Assembly (NCBI GenBank): GCA_023388335.1
Contig: JAEWGL010000266.1
Location: forward strand, 1-44,676
Source: Pseudomonadota bacterium
GTDB lineage: Bacteria; Pseudomonadota; Gammaproteobacteria; Pseudomonadales; Pseudomonadaceae
DNA length: 44,676 nucleotides
Reading direction: 5' to 3'
Both the position numbers and the translations under genes were made by a program. Below, in pieces: positions 1 to 8,357 of the stretch (position 1 is its first letter; each line of letters opens with the position of its first letter). The notes beneath the pieces were generated by a model. The model had not been told where the DNA came from. It did no database searches and saw nothing but the letters and a program-made list of their open reading frames with translations.

Positions 1-1
1 G

Positions 2-274
2 AAGCTTCTCGATTTCACCCGAGACATCCTGCAAATTTCTCAGTCTGGAACCAACTGGCGCCTCCCGAACTTTAAGCAGTCTTGTGTGGTGCAATCTTTG
101 ATCAATGATATCGAACAGCAAGCACTCACTCCATCCGCGACTCGTAATTTCTTCAAGGGTGACCTGACGCTGGCATCCCCGCCAGACACGCTTATGCGCG
201 ATCTTGAAACACCCATCTCACGTGACGCAACCCTGCAAGAGGATACATGTAATGACTGGGACGATCGAAACTAA
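2..274 (+). CDS. C-terminal end of an unrecognised protein (5' truncated by window edge)
   Basis: The frame is open from the first bases of the window to a TAA at 272-274, so these 90 residues are the C-terminal part of a longer protein. The middle contains WRLPNFKQS followed by a predicted helix (VVQSLINDIEQQAL); the last 40 residues are polar and look disordered. I do not recognise the family. The end overlaps the next gene by 23 bases, which suggests translational coupling and a common operon. Base composition is AT-richer than in the core genes further right, as for its neighbours. An isolated short gene starting at GTG 86 is possible but less likely, because the frame stays open upstream. 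Confidence 0.55.
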   Translation, partial: KLLDFTRDILQISQSGTNWRLPNFKQSCVVQSLINDIEQQALTPSATRNFFKGDLTLASPPDTLMRDLETPISRDATLQEDTCNDWDDRN

Positions 275-1172
275 AATCTTGAACCAAAGACAACTGAAAA
301 ACATGAGAGTCGGCGTAATCGGTATAGGGGCGATGGGCAGTGGAATCGTCATCAGCCTACTGAGAAATCATGTGACTTGTTTTTTTTGCAGCGGCCCGTC
401 CAGGCTTAATTCAGAACATTTACGGACTGCGGGCGCACGTGAACTGGAGACTCCTGCGGAGCTTACAGCAAGCTGCGATGTAATAATTTTGTCACTGCCC
501 AAAACCGAAGATGTCGTCGACATTTGCGGCAGAATTTTAGGGACTAACGATGCTAGCTCACTCACAACAACATTGTTAATTGACACCACTACGGCAGACC
601 CAGGCCGGACTGGCGAGCTTTCAACTAAGTTGGCGAGCGCTGGAATATCTTATGCTGCAGCGCCACTTACGAAGGGGCCTGCCGACGTACGGCGAGGGGC
701 TGCCAACGCCATTCTGGGCTCGTCGGAAAGCACTAGAGCCCTCTGCAGACTCGTTTTATCGACGTTCTGCGAGTATATCCTTGATGTTTCAGGCGCGCAG
801 ACGGCGCAGCGAATCAAGCTTATCAACAATGCTCTTTCCATGGGTGTGGTCGCATTGACTTCGGAAGCAATTCAGGCCGCACACCTGCACAATATCGATA
901 TTGAATTATTAAACCAGTTATTCGATCGTGGCGGCGTAAAAAACAAGTTATCTCAAAGTCTGATCGAGTCCGTGCAGGAAAATTCGTCGAGCAAGCTGGA
1001 GTTCCGTATAGAGCATGCCTATAAAGACTTAAGATCATTCCTTGACATCTGTAACAATCACCGTGACTTCATGGTTACCGTGAGCGTAGCAAATAGGTTT
1101 CAGGACAAGATAAGACAAGGCCTTGGACATTATAATCTTTATCGCATTGTCAACAGCACGTCTGAACGGTAG
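252..1172 (+). CDS. Beta-hydroxyacid dehydrogenase (3-hydroxyisobutyrate/6-phosphogluconate dehydrogenase-like)
   Basis: 306 residues. The ATG at 252 is preceded by AAGAGGA with 8-base spacing, so I prefer it to the upstream in-frame start at 204. Visible: a Rossmann nucleotide motif VGVIGIGAMGSG at residues 20-31, the family substrate loop in the form DTTTADPG near 111, a second loop TKGPADVRRG near 140 where the usual glycine-rich sequence is altered, and the catalytic K-x-x-N-N as K189-L-I-N192-N193. Members of this family oxidise beta-hydroxyacids or reduce the semialdehydes with NAD(P). The substrate cannot be read from the sequence; the altered glycine loop hints at something other than 3-hydroxyisobutyrate. 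It overlaps the preceding frame and lies 9 bases before the M20 gene, so it is part of the same operon. Confidence 0.82.
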   Translation: MTGTIETKILNQRQLKNMRVGVIGIGAMGSGIVISLLRNHVTCFFCSGPSRLNSEHLRTAGARELETPAELTASCDVIILSLPKTEDVVDICGRILGTNDASSLTTTLLIDTTTADPGRTGELSTKLASAGISYAAAPLTKGPADVRRGAANAILGSSESTRALCRLVLSTFCEYILDVSGAQTAQRIKLINNALSMGVVALTSEAIQAAHLHNIDIELLNQLFDRGGVKNKLSQSLIESVQENSSSKLEFRIEHAYKDLRSFLDICNNHRDFMVTVSVANRFQDKIRQGLGHYNLYRIVNSTSER

Positions 1173-1181
1173 GAGTACAGC

Positions 1182-2441
1182 ATGACCTTACAGCTCCCTT
1201 TCGACTCTTGGTTCGATGCCTACATACCGAAACTTGAAAATGAACTCCTCACCTATTTGCGCATTGAGACATTTTCGGGACAAGAATCCCTTGCCTTTTC
1301 TTTTCTAGAAAACCTGCTCGAAACGTATAATTTTGACTACCGCTATCAATCTTGTGACAGCAAGCTTTACGAGCATCACGCCTACACAAAGAATACTGGC
1401 CATCGCGACAGTGATAGTATCAGGGCGGAATGGAGTCCATCCAAGAAAGTCATAACTAGAATCGTGTTTAACTCTCATATCGATGTTGTCCCCATACCTG
1501 AGGAAGCTCGTGCAGAACTTGACGTCCGACGCATAGGCGATTGGATACATGGCCGAGGAGCATGTGACACAAAGGGAAATTTGTTTATTCTACTCGGCGC
1601 GCTCAAGTATATGCAGCACGCTGCAATTTCATGTAACTATGCCGTTACGCTCGACTTGGTAAGCTCGGAAGAGACTGGCGGAAATGGTACGCTTTCACTG
1701 CTTAGCGAGCCTCATGATTATGCGCTTGCAGTCGTATTCGAGCCTACGCAACTAATGCTTCACAACGGACACAGGGGGTGCCTAACCTGCGAAATCGAAA
1801 TCGTCGGTAAAGGCGTTCACATGGGCAGCGACTCAGCTGGCTTATCAGCCATCGTAGTCGCAAGGCATATTTGTCAGGCACTTGAAGATTTGAACTCCGC
1901 TCGACTAGTGAAAGCTCGGGAGGACGTGAGCTTCAAAATATGGAAGCGCCCTATACAGATTAACGTTGGAAAAATTCGGGGCGGCGAATGGCCTGGAAGT
2001 GTACCAGAGCGCTGCACAATCACATGCAATATCGGATTTTTACCGAATGAGGCACTGGAATATATTGAGCATTTGATTCAACACACAGCGAATACTGCTA
2101 TTGCGGGCTATGACGAGGCAACTCTGTCCTTCAACTTCGACGCTGGATTGAGAAACAAGGCGTATCTCTCACCGCAAAACGAGCACATCCAACGCTTAAA
2201 CTTGGCCTTGCAGGCCGTTTCCGAAACGACGCGACCTCTCCCTATGTATGCTTGGTGCGCGAGTTGCGATGCTAGACACTATGCGCTTGAAGCAGAAATA
2301 CCAACGGTTATTTTTGGTGCCGGAAACCTCGCCGACGCACATTCTTCAAACGAAAAAATCAGTATTTCGGAAATAAAGTCCGGAATACTAACTATCGTCA
2401 AGTTTCTCAGCGAGAACTTCAAGGAGGATCCTAATGAATAA
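1182..2441 (+). CDS. M20-family metallohydrolase (ArgE/DapE/CPG2-like)
   Basis: 419 residues with start ATG 1182 and a TAGGAG ribosome site 6 bases upstream. The metal-binding set of the M20 family is complete: H99-x-D101 in FNSHIDVVP, D129 in GRGACDTKG, E163-E164 in SSEETGG, E187 in VFEPT, and H387 in NLADAHSSNE. The intervening part from about residue 200 to 310 matches the position of the dimerisation lid domain. These enzymes remove acyl or peptidyl groups from amino acids using one or two zinc ions. In this operon, beside an aminoacyl-tRNA synthetase homologue and a hydroxyacid dehydrogenase, it could trim an amino-acid-containing metabolite, but that is inference. There is no signal peptide, so it is cytoplasmic. 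The end overlaps the next gene by 8 bases. Confidence 0.85.
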   Translation: MTLQLPFDSWFDAYIPKLENELLTYLRIETFSGQESLAFSFLENLLETYNFDYRYQSCDSKLYEHHAYTKNTGHRDSDSIRAEWSPSKKVITRIVFNSHIDVVPIPEEARAELDVRRIGDWIHGRGACDTKGNLFILLGALKYMQHAAISCNYAVTLDLVSSEETGGNGTLSLLSEPHDYALAVVFEPTQLMLHNGHRGCLTCEIEIVGKGVHMGSDSAGLSAIVVARHICQALEDLNSARLVKAREDVSFKIWKRPIQINVGKIRGGEWPGSVPERCTITCNIGFLPNEALEYIEHLIQHTANTAIAGYDEATLSFNFDAGLRNKAYLSPQNEHIQRLNLALQAVSETTRPLPMYAWCASCDARHYALEAEIPTVIFGAGNLADAHSSNEKISISEIKSGILTIVKFLSENFKEDPNE

Positions 2442-3705
2442 TATTGAAACCGTCATACTCAACTCTGACGAGATGCGCCGCAACCTCGCAGCTCGCAACA
2501 TGACCATGGACCTAGATACGCTACTAGCCTCCTATAATCTCTACAAGAATACGAAACAGCGCTATGAGCAGCTTCGTGCCGAGTCGAATAAAATAACTGA
2601 CTTACTTCAACAGACAACTGAAGTAGTTCGCCGTACTGAACTTATACAGGCCGCAAAGAAAAACAAGCTACTCCTAGCAGAGCTCAAGCCTGCTGTCGAC
2701 GATGCAGCGCAGATCTATACTGCGCTTCTTGCACAGCTGCCGAATTGGACATCACCCGACGTCCCACTAGGCCACTCGGATGCGGATAACCAGATCCTTA
2801 ACGTGGATGGCCAACCTTCTCAATTCAACTTCGCGGTCAAGGACCATGTGGAGATGGGCAAGCTCCATGACATCATCGACTTTGATGCCGGCGCCAAGGT
2901 TGCCGGTTCGAAGTTCTACTTTCTGCGTAGGGAAGCCGTACTCCTTCAACACGCGCTCAAGAGTTATGTCTTCGAGAAATGCATGGCCGCGGGATTCATC
3001 CCGCTTTCAACCCCCGACGTCGCTCACGACCACATACTTCAAGGGGTGGGCTTTTCGCCGAGAGGGGATGAAAGCAATACCTACCAACTGCAAGGGTTGG
3101 ACAAGAGCCTGATCGCTACGGCGGAGATCTGCGTGGGCGGCATGCATGCCAACGAGATCATCGCCGGGCCGTCGCTACCGCTGATGTATGTCGCGGAGAG
3201 TCATTGTTTCCGCAGGGAAGCCGGCGCTGCCGGGCAGTCAAGCAAAGGGCTTTACCGTGTGCATCAGTTCGAGAAGATAGAGTTGTTCATTCTCTGCGCG
3301 CCGGAAGACAGTGAGCGGCTGCATGATCAATTGCTTGCCCTGCAAGAGGATATCTATCAAGGGCTCGGGATCGCCTACCGGGTGGTCTTGAACTGCACCG
3401 GCGATCTCGGCGCCCCGGCGTTCAAAAAATACGATGTCGAGGCGTGGATGCCTGGCAAAGGCGCTGGCGAATACGGGGAAATCACCTCGGCAAGCAACTG
3501 CACTGACTATCAGGCCAGGCGCTTGAATATCCGCTACCGCCCAAGTCCGGCAAGCAAACCCCAGTACCTTCACACGCTCAATGGAACGGCGATGGCGTTG
3601 GGCAGGACGATGGTGGCGATCATGGAAAACTTTCAGTGTGCTGACGGATCGTTCAGGATCCCTGAGGCATTATGGAAATATCTGCCTTTTAAAAAAGTGG
3701 GATAG
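2434..3705 (+). CDS. Seryl-tRNA synthetase homologue (second, accessory copy)
   Basis: 423 residues, the usual length of SerRS. ATG 2434 follows a very strong AAGGAGG site. The N-terminal 110 residues form the long coiled-coil tRNA arm, so it is not one of the truncated amino acid:carrier-protein ligases. Class II motifs are all present: motif 1 near 155-180, the serine-binding ATAEI near residue 229, motif 2 (HCFRREAGAAG, around 257-268, followed by KGLYRVHQFEKIEL), and motif 3 (LNGTAMALGRTMVAIMEN around 382-400). The housekeeping serS is not expected here. SerRS paralogues in operons of this kind serve either to supply seryl-tRNA to a natural-product pathway (VlmL of valanimycin) or to give immunity to a SerRS inhibitor (albomycin locus). 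The 3' half is visibly more GC-rich than the 5' half. Confidence 0.88.
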   Translation: MNNIETVILNSDEMRRNLAARNMTMDLDTLLASYNLYKNTKQRYEQLRAESNKITDLLQQTTEVVRRTELIQAAKKNKLLLAELKPAVDDAAQIYTALLAQLPNWTSPDVPLGHSDADNQILNVDGQPSQFNFAVKDHVEMGKLHDIIDFDAGAKVAGSKFYFLRREAVLLQHALKSYVFEKCMAAGFIPLSTPDVAHDHILQGVGFSPRGDESNTYQLQGLDKSLIATAEICVGGMHANEIIAGPSLPLMYVAESHCFRREAGAAGQSSKGLYRVHQFEKIELFILCAPEDSERLHDQLLALQEDIYQGLGIAYRVVLNCTGDLGAPAFKKYDVEAWMPGKGAGEYGEITSASNCTDYQARRLNIRYRPSPASKPQYLHTLNGTAMALGRTMVAIMENFQCADGSFRIPEALWKYLPFKKVG

Positions 3706-3810
3706 CTGCTTGTGCGAAGGGCCGCCTTCCTTGGCAGTCCAGCCGCACGGCGCTCAGGCCGCATTGCGAAGTTCCACAGTCATCTCCGGACCTGGAGCTT
3801 CGCGTTTTCA

Positions 3811-3843
3811 GGGTGGGAGGCGAACCCTGCTCGCCTCCCACCC
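3811..3843. terminator. Perfect 13-bp inverted repeat after the SerRS operon
   Basis: GGGTGGGAGGCGA at 3811-3823 pairs perfectly with 3831-3843 across a 7-base loop. No T-tract follows on either strand, so an intrinsic terminator is uncertain. It sits about 105 bases after the SerRS stop and 15 bases after the stop of the small frame on the opposite strand, so it could end either transcript. Confidence 0.45.
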
Positions 3844-3858
3844 ATGGTCCAACAAAGA

Positions 3859-3963
3859 CTACCGAACGGGTCCCGTCATCATCCCATGCGCGATATCCTC
3901 AACCAGCACCTTGGCCATGCCGCTCAAGTAGTGCGCTTCCCCAGACCATTTGTCCATTGCCAT
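3859..3963 (-). CDS. Small hypothetical open frame (34 aa)
   Basis: The minus strand encodes a 34-residue frame starting MAMDKWSGEAHYLSGMAK and ending at TAG, followed by the 13-bp hairpin at 3811-3843. The start has no clear ribosome site, and it lies only 7 bases from the left IS66 end at 3971, so it may be the surviving end of a larger gene cut by the insertion, or chance. The amino acid composition (W-S-G-E-A-H-Y-L) looks protein-like rather than random. The function is unknown. Confidence 0.25.
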   Translation of the reverse strand: MAMDKWSGEAHYLSGMAKVLVEDIAHGMMTGPVR

Positions 3964-4055
3964 CTACACCGTAACCGCTCCATGAACCACACATTCAAAG
4001 CCGCCAGTTGATCCCGGATGCTGTGCTCCCGATTTCTTTCTGGAGCCCTCCCGCC

Positions 4056-4415
4056 ATGATGCGCCCCGACGCCAAAGTCGAGAAAGTGTACCTGTACCCC
4101 AAGCCCGTCGACTTTCGAAAATCTATCGATGGCTTGGCGGCCCTGGTGGAGCTGGATATAAAGGTCGCTGTCTTCGATCCCGTGCTTTTCGTATTTCTGA
4201 ATCGCCACCGTAACCGAGTGAAAATCCTTTACTGGGAGCGCAACGGCTTCTGTCTTTGGCTTAAGCGCCTCGAGTCCGAGCGCTTCCAAACCTCTCCTGA
4301 TGCCACGGACGAGGCCATCGTCCTGACAGTGCAGGAATTGAACTGGTTACTGGACGGATTTGATCTGTGGCGCAACCGTCCGCACAAGGTTTTGACTCCA
4401 AGATTTGTTGCCTGA
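4056..4415 (+). CDS. tnpB: IS66 accessory protein TnpB
   Basis: 119 residues, normal for IS66 TnpB (Orf2). Family hallmarks are present: VYLYPKPVDFRKSIDGLAAL near the N-terminus, VFLNRHRNRVKILYWERNGFCLW in the middle, and a basic tail. ATG 4056 is preceded by GGAG about 12 bases upstream; ATG 4059 is an alternative. It overlaps nothing but is followed closely by tnpC (ATG 4433). The frame is intact. TnpB is required for IS66 transposition, but its biochemical role is unclear. Confidence 0.9.
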   Translation: MMRPDAKVEKVYLYPKPVDFRKSIDGLAALVELDIKVAVFDPVLFVFLNRHRNRVKILYWERNGFCLWLKRLESERFQTSPDATDEAIVLTVQELNWLLDGFDLWRNRPHKVLTPRFVA

Positions 4416-5762
4416 CGGGTATAATCCAGGGCATGCGACCCTTGCCCGAAGACCTCCCTGATGATCCTGTTCTGCTCAAGCAAATGTTGCTTGAGGCATT
4501 CAGCCGTCAGGAGGTAACCGCAGAGGCATACGAGACTCATATTGTCGATCTGAAAGAACAGATCAAGTTGTTGCGTGACCGTATCTTTGGCCGCAAATCT
4601 GAACGACCGTAGAGCCCAACACGCCGCAACTGGCGCTGTTCAATGAACCCGAAAGCGAGCCGATGCCTGCGGCCGGCGATGCTGACGAGGAAGTCGTTGC
4701 TCCTGCGCCACGCCGTGGCAAGCGCAAGCCATTGTCAGCGGATCTGCCGCGTATTGAAGTCATCCACGAGCTGCCCGAACACGCACTGATCTGTGCCTGC
4801 GGTTGCCGTAAGCATGTGATCAGCGAAGAAACCAGCGAACAGCTGGATATCGTGCCGATGCAGATCCGGGTCATCAAACACATCCGCAAGTCTATGGTTG
4901 CCGAGGTTGTGAGTCGGCCCCGGTCACTGCCGACAAACCTGCGCAGTTGATCGAAAAGAGCATGGCCAGCCCGAGCGTGTTGGCCATGCTGTTAACCACC
5001 AAATATGTCGACGGCTTGCCGCTGCATCGTTTTGAAGCGGTGCTAAGTCGGCATGGCATAGAAATCCCGCGGCAAACGCTGGCCCGCTGGATTATCCAGT
5101 GCGGTGAACATCTGCAACCGCTATTGAATCTGATGCGCGACCGGCTGCTGGAAAGCCCGGTCATCCACTGCGATGAAACCCGCGTCCAGGTGCTTAAAGA
5201 TCCGGATCAAGACCCGACCAGCCAATCCTGGATGTGGGTACAGGCCAGCGGGCCACCGGATCGAAAAGTCGTGCTGTTTGACTACACTTCCAGCCGCGCG
5301 CAGGACGTGCCGCTGCGCCTGCTGGAAAGTTATCGTGGCTACGTGATGACCGACGACTATGCGGGTTACAACGCGTTGGCGTTGCAACCGGGCGTGGGGC
5401 GCCTGGCATGCATGGCCCATGCGCGGCGCAAATTTATCGAAGCACAAAAAGTGCAGCCCAAGGGCAAGACGGGGCGTGCCGATATCGCGCTGACGATGAT
5501 CAATAAGTTGTACGGCATCGAGCGTGAACTGAAAGACGGCAGCGACGAGCAGCGATTTATCGGCCGGCAGGAAAAGAGCCTGCCGATCCTGGCTCAGTTG
5601 AAAAGCTGGCTGGATAAAACTCAGTCCCAAGTGACGCCGCAAAGCGTGCTGGGCAAGGCGGTTAATTATCTGGCGAACAACTGGAGCCGGCTGGAGCGTT
5701 ATACGGAGGCTGGTTTTTTACCGATCGACAACAATGCCGCCGAAAGAGCGATAAAGCCGTTT

Positions 5763-5764
5763 GT
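5763..5764. other. attL core dinucleotide of the recombinase element
   Basis: GT inside the valine codon of IS66 tnpC; left flank GCGATAAAGCCGTTT is tnpC sequence, right flank GACGACCCGTTC is the element. The matching attR core is at 8358-8359. Crossover at these positions is inferred from the exact frame restoration. Confidence 0.7.
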
Positions 5765-5774
5765 GACGACCCGT

Positions 5775-6043
5775 TCATTGTGCACCTCCTTCTGAAGTCC
5801 CGTAAACATGGGGAGTTGGCCTTGGGCATCGACGCGACACGGCCGATGTTTGCGGGCGATAGCCGCTGTGACGTCTTCGCTTTGCAGATATCTGGCCCGA
5901 ATTTGGTAGGGAGCATCCGGTACGACCTGTTCTGCGGCCAGAATCCGATCCTTGATAAGACGGCGGATCACATGATTGGTTACGCCCAACTGGGTGGCCG
6001 CTTCGGTCATGGTTACCCACTCGCCGTTCTTCTGCGCCGAACG
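5775..6043 (-). pseudogene. Severed C-terminal tail of the serine recombinase (helix-turn-helix)
   Basis: Directly after the recombinase TAA (6044-6046) the same frame stays open and encodes GEWVTMTEAATQLGVTNHVI, a MerR-like helix-turn-helix with a following Q-I-R strand. It then reads RKHRPCRVDAQGQLPMF. The recombinase therefore probably once continued here, with TAA replacing a tyrosine codon. Near 5799-5801 a one-base change in a run of G (minus strand) would end the tail at TGA 5777-5775, ten bases inside the element boundary; as it stands, the frame runs on into tnpC. An independent gene starting at ATG 6010 is possible, but no ribosome site is evident. Confidence 0.6.
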
Positions 6044-7864
6044 TTAGGCGTGTATTCCATGCACCCTGCGAAGTGAACTGACACGGCTCGCTGTCCACGT
6101 TTTTCCCTGACCTGAGCGCATCCCCATCCGGTTTAGCGAGGCAGCAACGTCTTGGTCTGACCATCGGCTCGCCATACTGCGGATCACCGCGAGCGCCTCA
6201 TCTGGCGTGCGACAGTCATGCTCGCCTGATTTGGGCTTGCGCACTCGCAGCTGTGAGTGCTGACCACCTTGCCAATGAATGGTCAAAATGACCTCGCGAT
6301 TCTTTTCGTCAATATCAGCAACAATATTCGTGATCAAAGTCCGCGTAAGCTGCTGGCGCGCACGCATGGTCACGCCCGGTGCATTCCATGCTGCCTGGAG
6401 ATCTTCGGCAAGTCCGACAAAGTCGCGCGTAGCGGCGCCTGACACCGGTGTGTTTATGCTCTCCAAGCGCGCCTCGCAGTCTTGCACCCGCCGCAGTGCT
6501 GCTTCCCAACTCTTCTCAAGTTGTGCCGCGATCAGGCGGTTATCAGGGTCACAAGCCGCGTAGCGTCGCTCGGCGAGCGAGGCTTCATATCGGGCCTGTT
6601 GCAGTTCCAATTCCACAACACGCTGCTGTTCATTCAAGGTTTCCATGTGCATTCGCTCCGCTTGCAGAGCTGCCTCGATCGCCATTGGTTCGACCGCGCG
6701 CACAAGCTCCCCGACAATGGCAGCCTCTACACGAGAGCCGCCGAAGCTCATGCAGCGGGGTATATCTGGCATCAGGTTAGGACGATTACAGCGGTAGACT
6801 GGTTGTCCGGGCGAGCGACCGGTATACGCGGTCGATAGGCGGCGTCCGCATCGTGCGCATGAAAGCAGGCCTGCCAGCAGTGCCCGTCCACCACGCCCCG
6901 ATTTCACTTCGCCAACTTTGCCATAAGCATTAGCAGCGAGTTGCTTCTGATTGCGTTCGAACTCCGCCCAGTCAATATAGCCTTCGTGATGTTCCTTGAG
7001 CAGAACCTCCCACTCTTCAAGCGGCTTAGTGTGACCGTAGCTATTGCGCGCACGCCCCTCAATGATCTCTGTGTGTTTCTCGCTTCTGCCGTAGCCATAG
7101 GCCCCAGCGTAGAACGGATTCTTGAGAACCGAAATCACGTTACGATAGCGGATCAGCGTCCAATCGAAGGCCACCAGAGTCTTGCTATCGGAAGGACGCG
7201 GAAAGTGAATCTGCTCGGCCCGCAGTGATAACAGCACTTGCCGCGCGCTGCCCAGTTGGCGAAACCGTGAAAAAATCAGCTGTATCACTTCCTGTAACCG
7301 AAGATTTGGGTCGAGCCCCAGACCGGCTTCACGATGCCAGATATAACCTATTGGTACGCTGATGCGCAGCTCACCACGACGCGCCTTGGCGCGTGCTGCG
7401 TCTCGCATTCGGGCACGTAGAACACTGAGTTCGAACTCGTTGATGCTGCCCTTCATGCCCAGTAGCAGCCGATCATTAGGGCTGCACGGGTCATAGACCC
7501 CATCCATATCTATCACGCGAGCATCGACCAAGCCGCAGAGCTCAAGCAGATGATGCCAGTCACGCCCATTACGCGCGAGTCGGGATGCATCCAGGCACAG
7601 AACCGCGCCAACCTCTCCGGCACAAAGCCAAGCAAGAAGCCGCTCAAAGCCAGGCCTGGCTACCGTTCCGCTGGCTGATCGACCGAGGTCGTCATCAATC
7701 ACTTCAACTTGGCTGAATCCTTGACGCCGTGCTACCTCAACCAGCTCGTATTGGCGGCGTTTGCTTTCGAGATTGGTTTGGACTTGGGTCTGAGTCGACT
7801 GCCGGACATACACCACTGCTTTGCGTTTAAGTACCGTAGTGGGTAAACGATCAGTATTCATCAT
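6044..7864 (-). CDS. Large serine recombinase of the nested element
   Basis: 606 residues from ATG 7864, with AGGGGAG just upstream; a second ATG follows immediately. Domains in order: resolvase catalytic domain with YVRQST (nucleophile S23) and the arginine-rich DASRLARNGRDW near 92-103; recombinase DNA-binding domain from about 168 to 275; zinc ribbon with C336, C339, C359 and C371; then a coiled coil from about 395 to 470. This is the layout of large serine integrases and transposases, which cut at a two-base core and work without host factors. The frame ends early at GIHA-TAA compared with the sequence that follows (see tail). It probably moved this element into IS66. Whether the shortened protein is active is unknown. 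Confidence 0.9.
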   Translation of the reverse strand: MMNTDRLPTTVLKRKAVVYVRQSTQTQVQTNLESKRRQYELVEVARRQGFSQVEVIDDDLGRSASGTVARPGFERLLAWLCAGEVGAVLCLDASRLARNGRDWHHLLELCGLVDARVIDMDGVYDPCSPNDRLLLGMKGSINEFELSVLRARMRDAARAKARRGELRISVPIGYIWHREAGLGLDPNLRLQEVIQLIFSRFRQLGSARQVLLSLRAEQIHFPRPSDSKTLVAFDWTLIRYRNVISVLKNPFYAGAYGYGRSEKHTEIIEGRARNSYGHTKPLEEWEVLLKEHHEGYIDWAEFERNQKQLAANAYGKVGEVKSGRGGRALLAGLLSCARCGRRLSTAYTGRSPGQPVYRCNRPNLMPDIPRCMSFGGSRVEAAIVGELVRAVEPMAIEAALQAERMHMETLNEQQRVVELELQQARYEASLAERRYAACDPDNRLIAAQLEKSWEAALRRVQDCEARLESINTPVSGAATRDFVGLAEDLQAAWNAPGVTMRARQQLTRTLITNIVADIDEKNREVILTIHWQGGQHSQLRVRKPKSGEHDCRTPDEALAVIRSMASRWSDQDVAASLNRMGMRSGQGKTWTASRVSSLRRVHGIHA

Positions 7865-8042
7865 CGCTCCCCTTTATCGCGCCGGTAGCGGCCTGAATTA
7901 GCAGGGTGGTCAGATGAGTCAGTATTTTCGTGCGCTGCGCCTGGCTTAACCCGCGAAGCTCTACCGCCTCGAACGCTATGCTGATCTGGCGTTGCGGTGT
8001 CGACTGCAGCCTTGCTCGAACTCTTCTTGGTGAAGTATGCAT
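7851..8042 (-). CDS. Small hypothetical protein overlapping the recombinase start
   Basis: 63 residues from ATG 8042; its TGA overlaps the recombinase ATG by 14 bases (GATGATGAATACTGA), the usual sign of translational coupling. The C-terminal half, ELRGLSQAQRTKILTHLTTL, is clearly helical and then ends acidic (GSDDEY). I recall similar small genes between DUF5372 and recombinase genes in related elements, but I cannot name a function. It also overlaps the end of the DUF5372-like frame by about 180 bases in another register, so one of the two frames is probably shorter than drawn. Confidence 0.5.
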   Translation of the reverse strand: MHTSPRRVRARLQSTPQRQISIAFEAVELRGLSQAQRTKILTHLTTLLIQAATGAIKGSDDEY

Positions 8043-8322
8043 CGCGCTTCTCCCGGACAATATTGGAACTGTCCGGCGAGTCTCTCCGTAAACCCTGCTC
8101 AATAAGAAGTTGGTGCAGGCCGCGCAAAGCTGTCACGCTGACCAATGGCTCACCGAGCGTCATGTTTATGCATGTGACGGGATCCAGCATCCACGCGGCA
8201 ATGATGATGACTACCCCGGAGCTTTCCTCAACATAGTCGATCCGACCTGCACTACGTTGCTCGCTGTTTCGAAGCCTGACACGACGCCCATATAACGGAT
8301 GCCAGCGATAATGGATTTCCAC
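7861..8322 (-). CDS. DUF5372-like protein of the recombinase element
   Basis: 153 residues from GTG 8322. The first 95 residues look like a compact domain (IHYRWHPLYGRRVRLR at the N-terminus, then VVIIIAAWMLDPVTC and LHQLLIEQGL), resembling the DUF5372 proteins found ahead of large serine recombinases. The last 55 residues are low in hydrophobics and overlap the next small gene in another frame. The start lies only 37 bases from the element end, so its promoter must be in flanking DNA or be formed at the circular junction. Identification is from memory of the family. Confidence 0.6.
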   Translation of the reverse strand: MEIHYRWHPLYGRRVRLRNSEQRSAGRIDYVEESSGVVIIIAAWMLDPVTCINMTLGEPLVSVTALRGLHQLLIEQGLRRDSPDSSNIVREKRDAYFTKKSSSKAAVDTATPDQHSVRGGRASRVKPGAAHENTDSSDHPANSGRYRRDKGER

Positions 8323-8357
8323 GTCTTGCCCGATATGGGCAGAATGGTCGGGAACTG

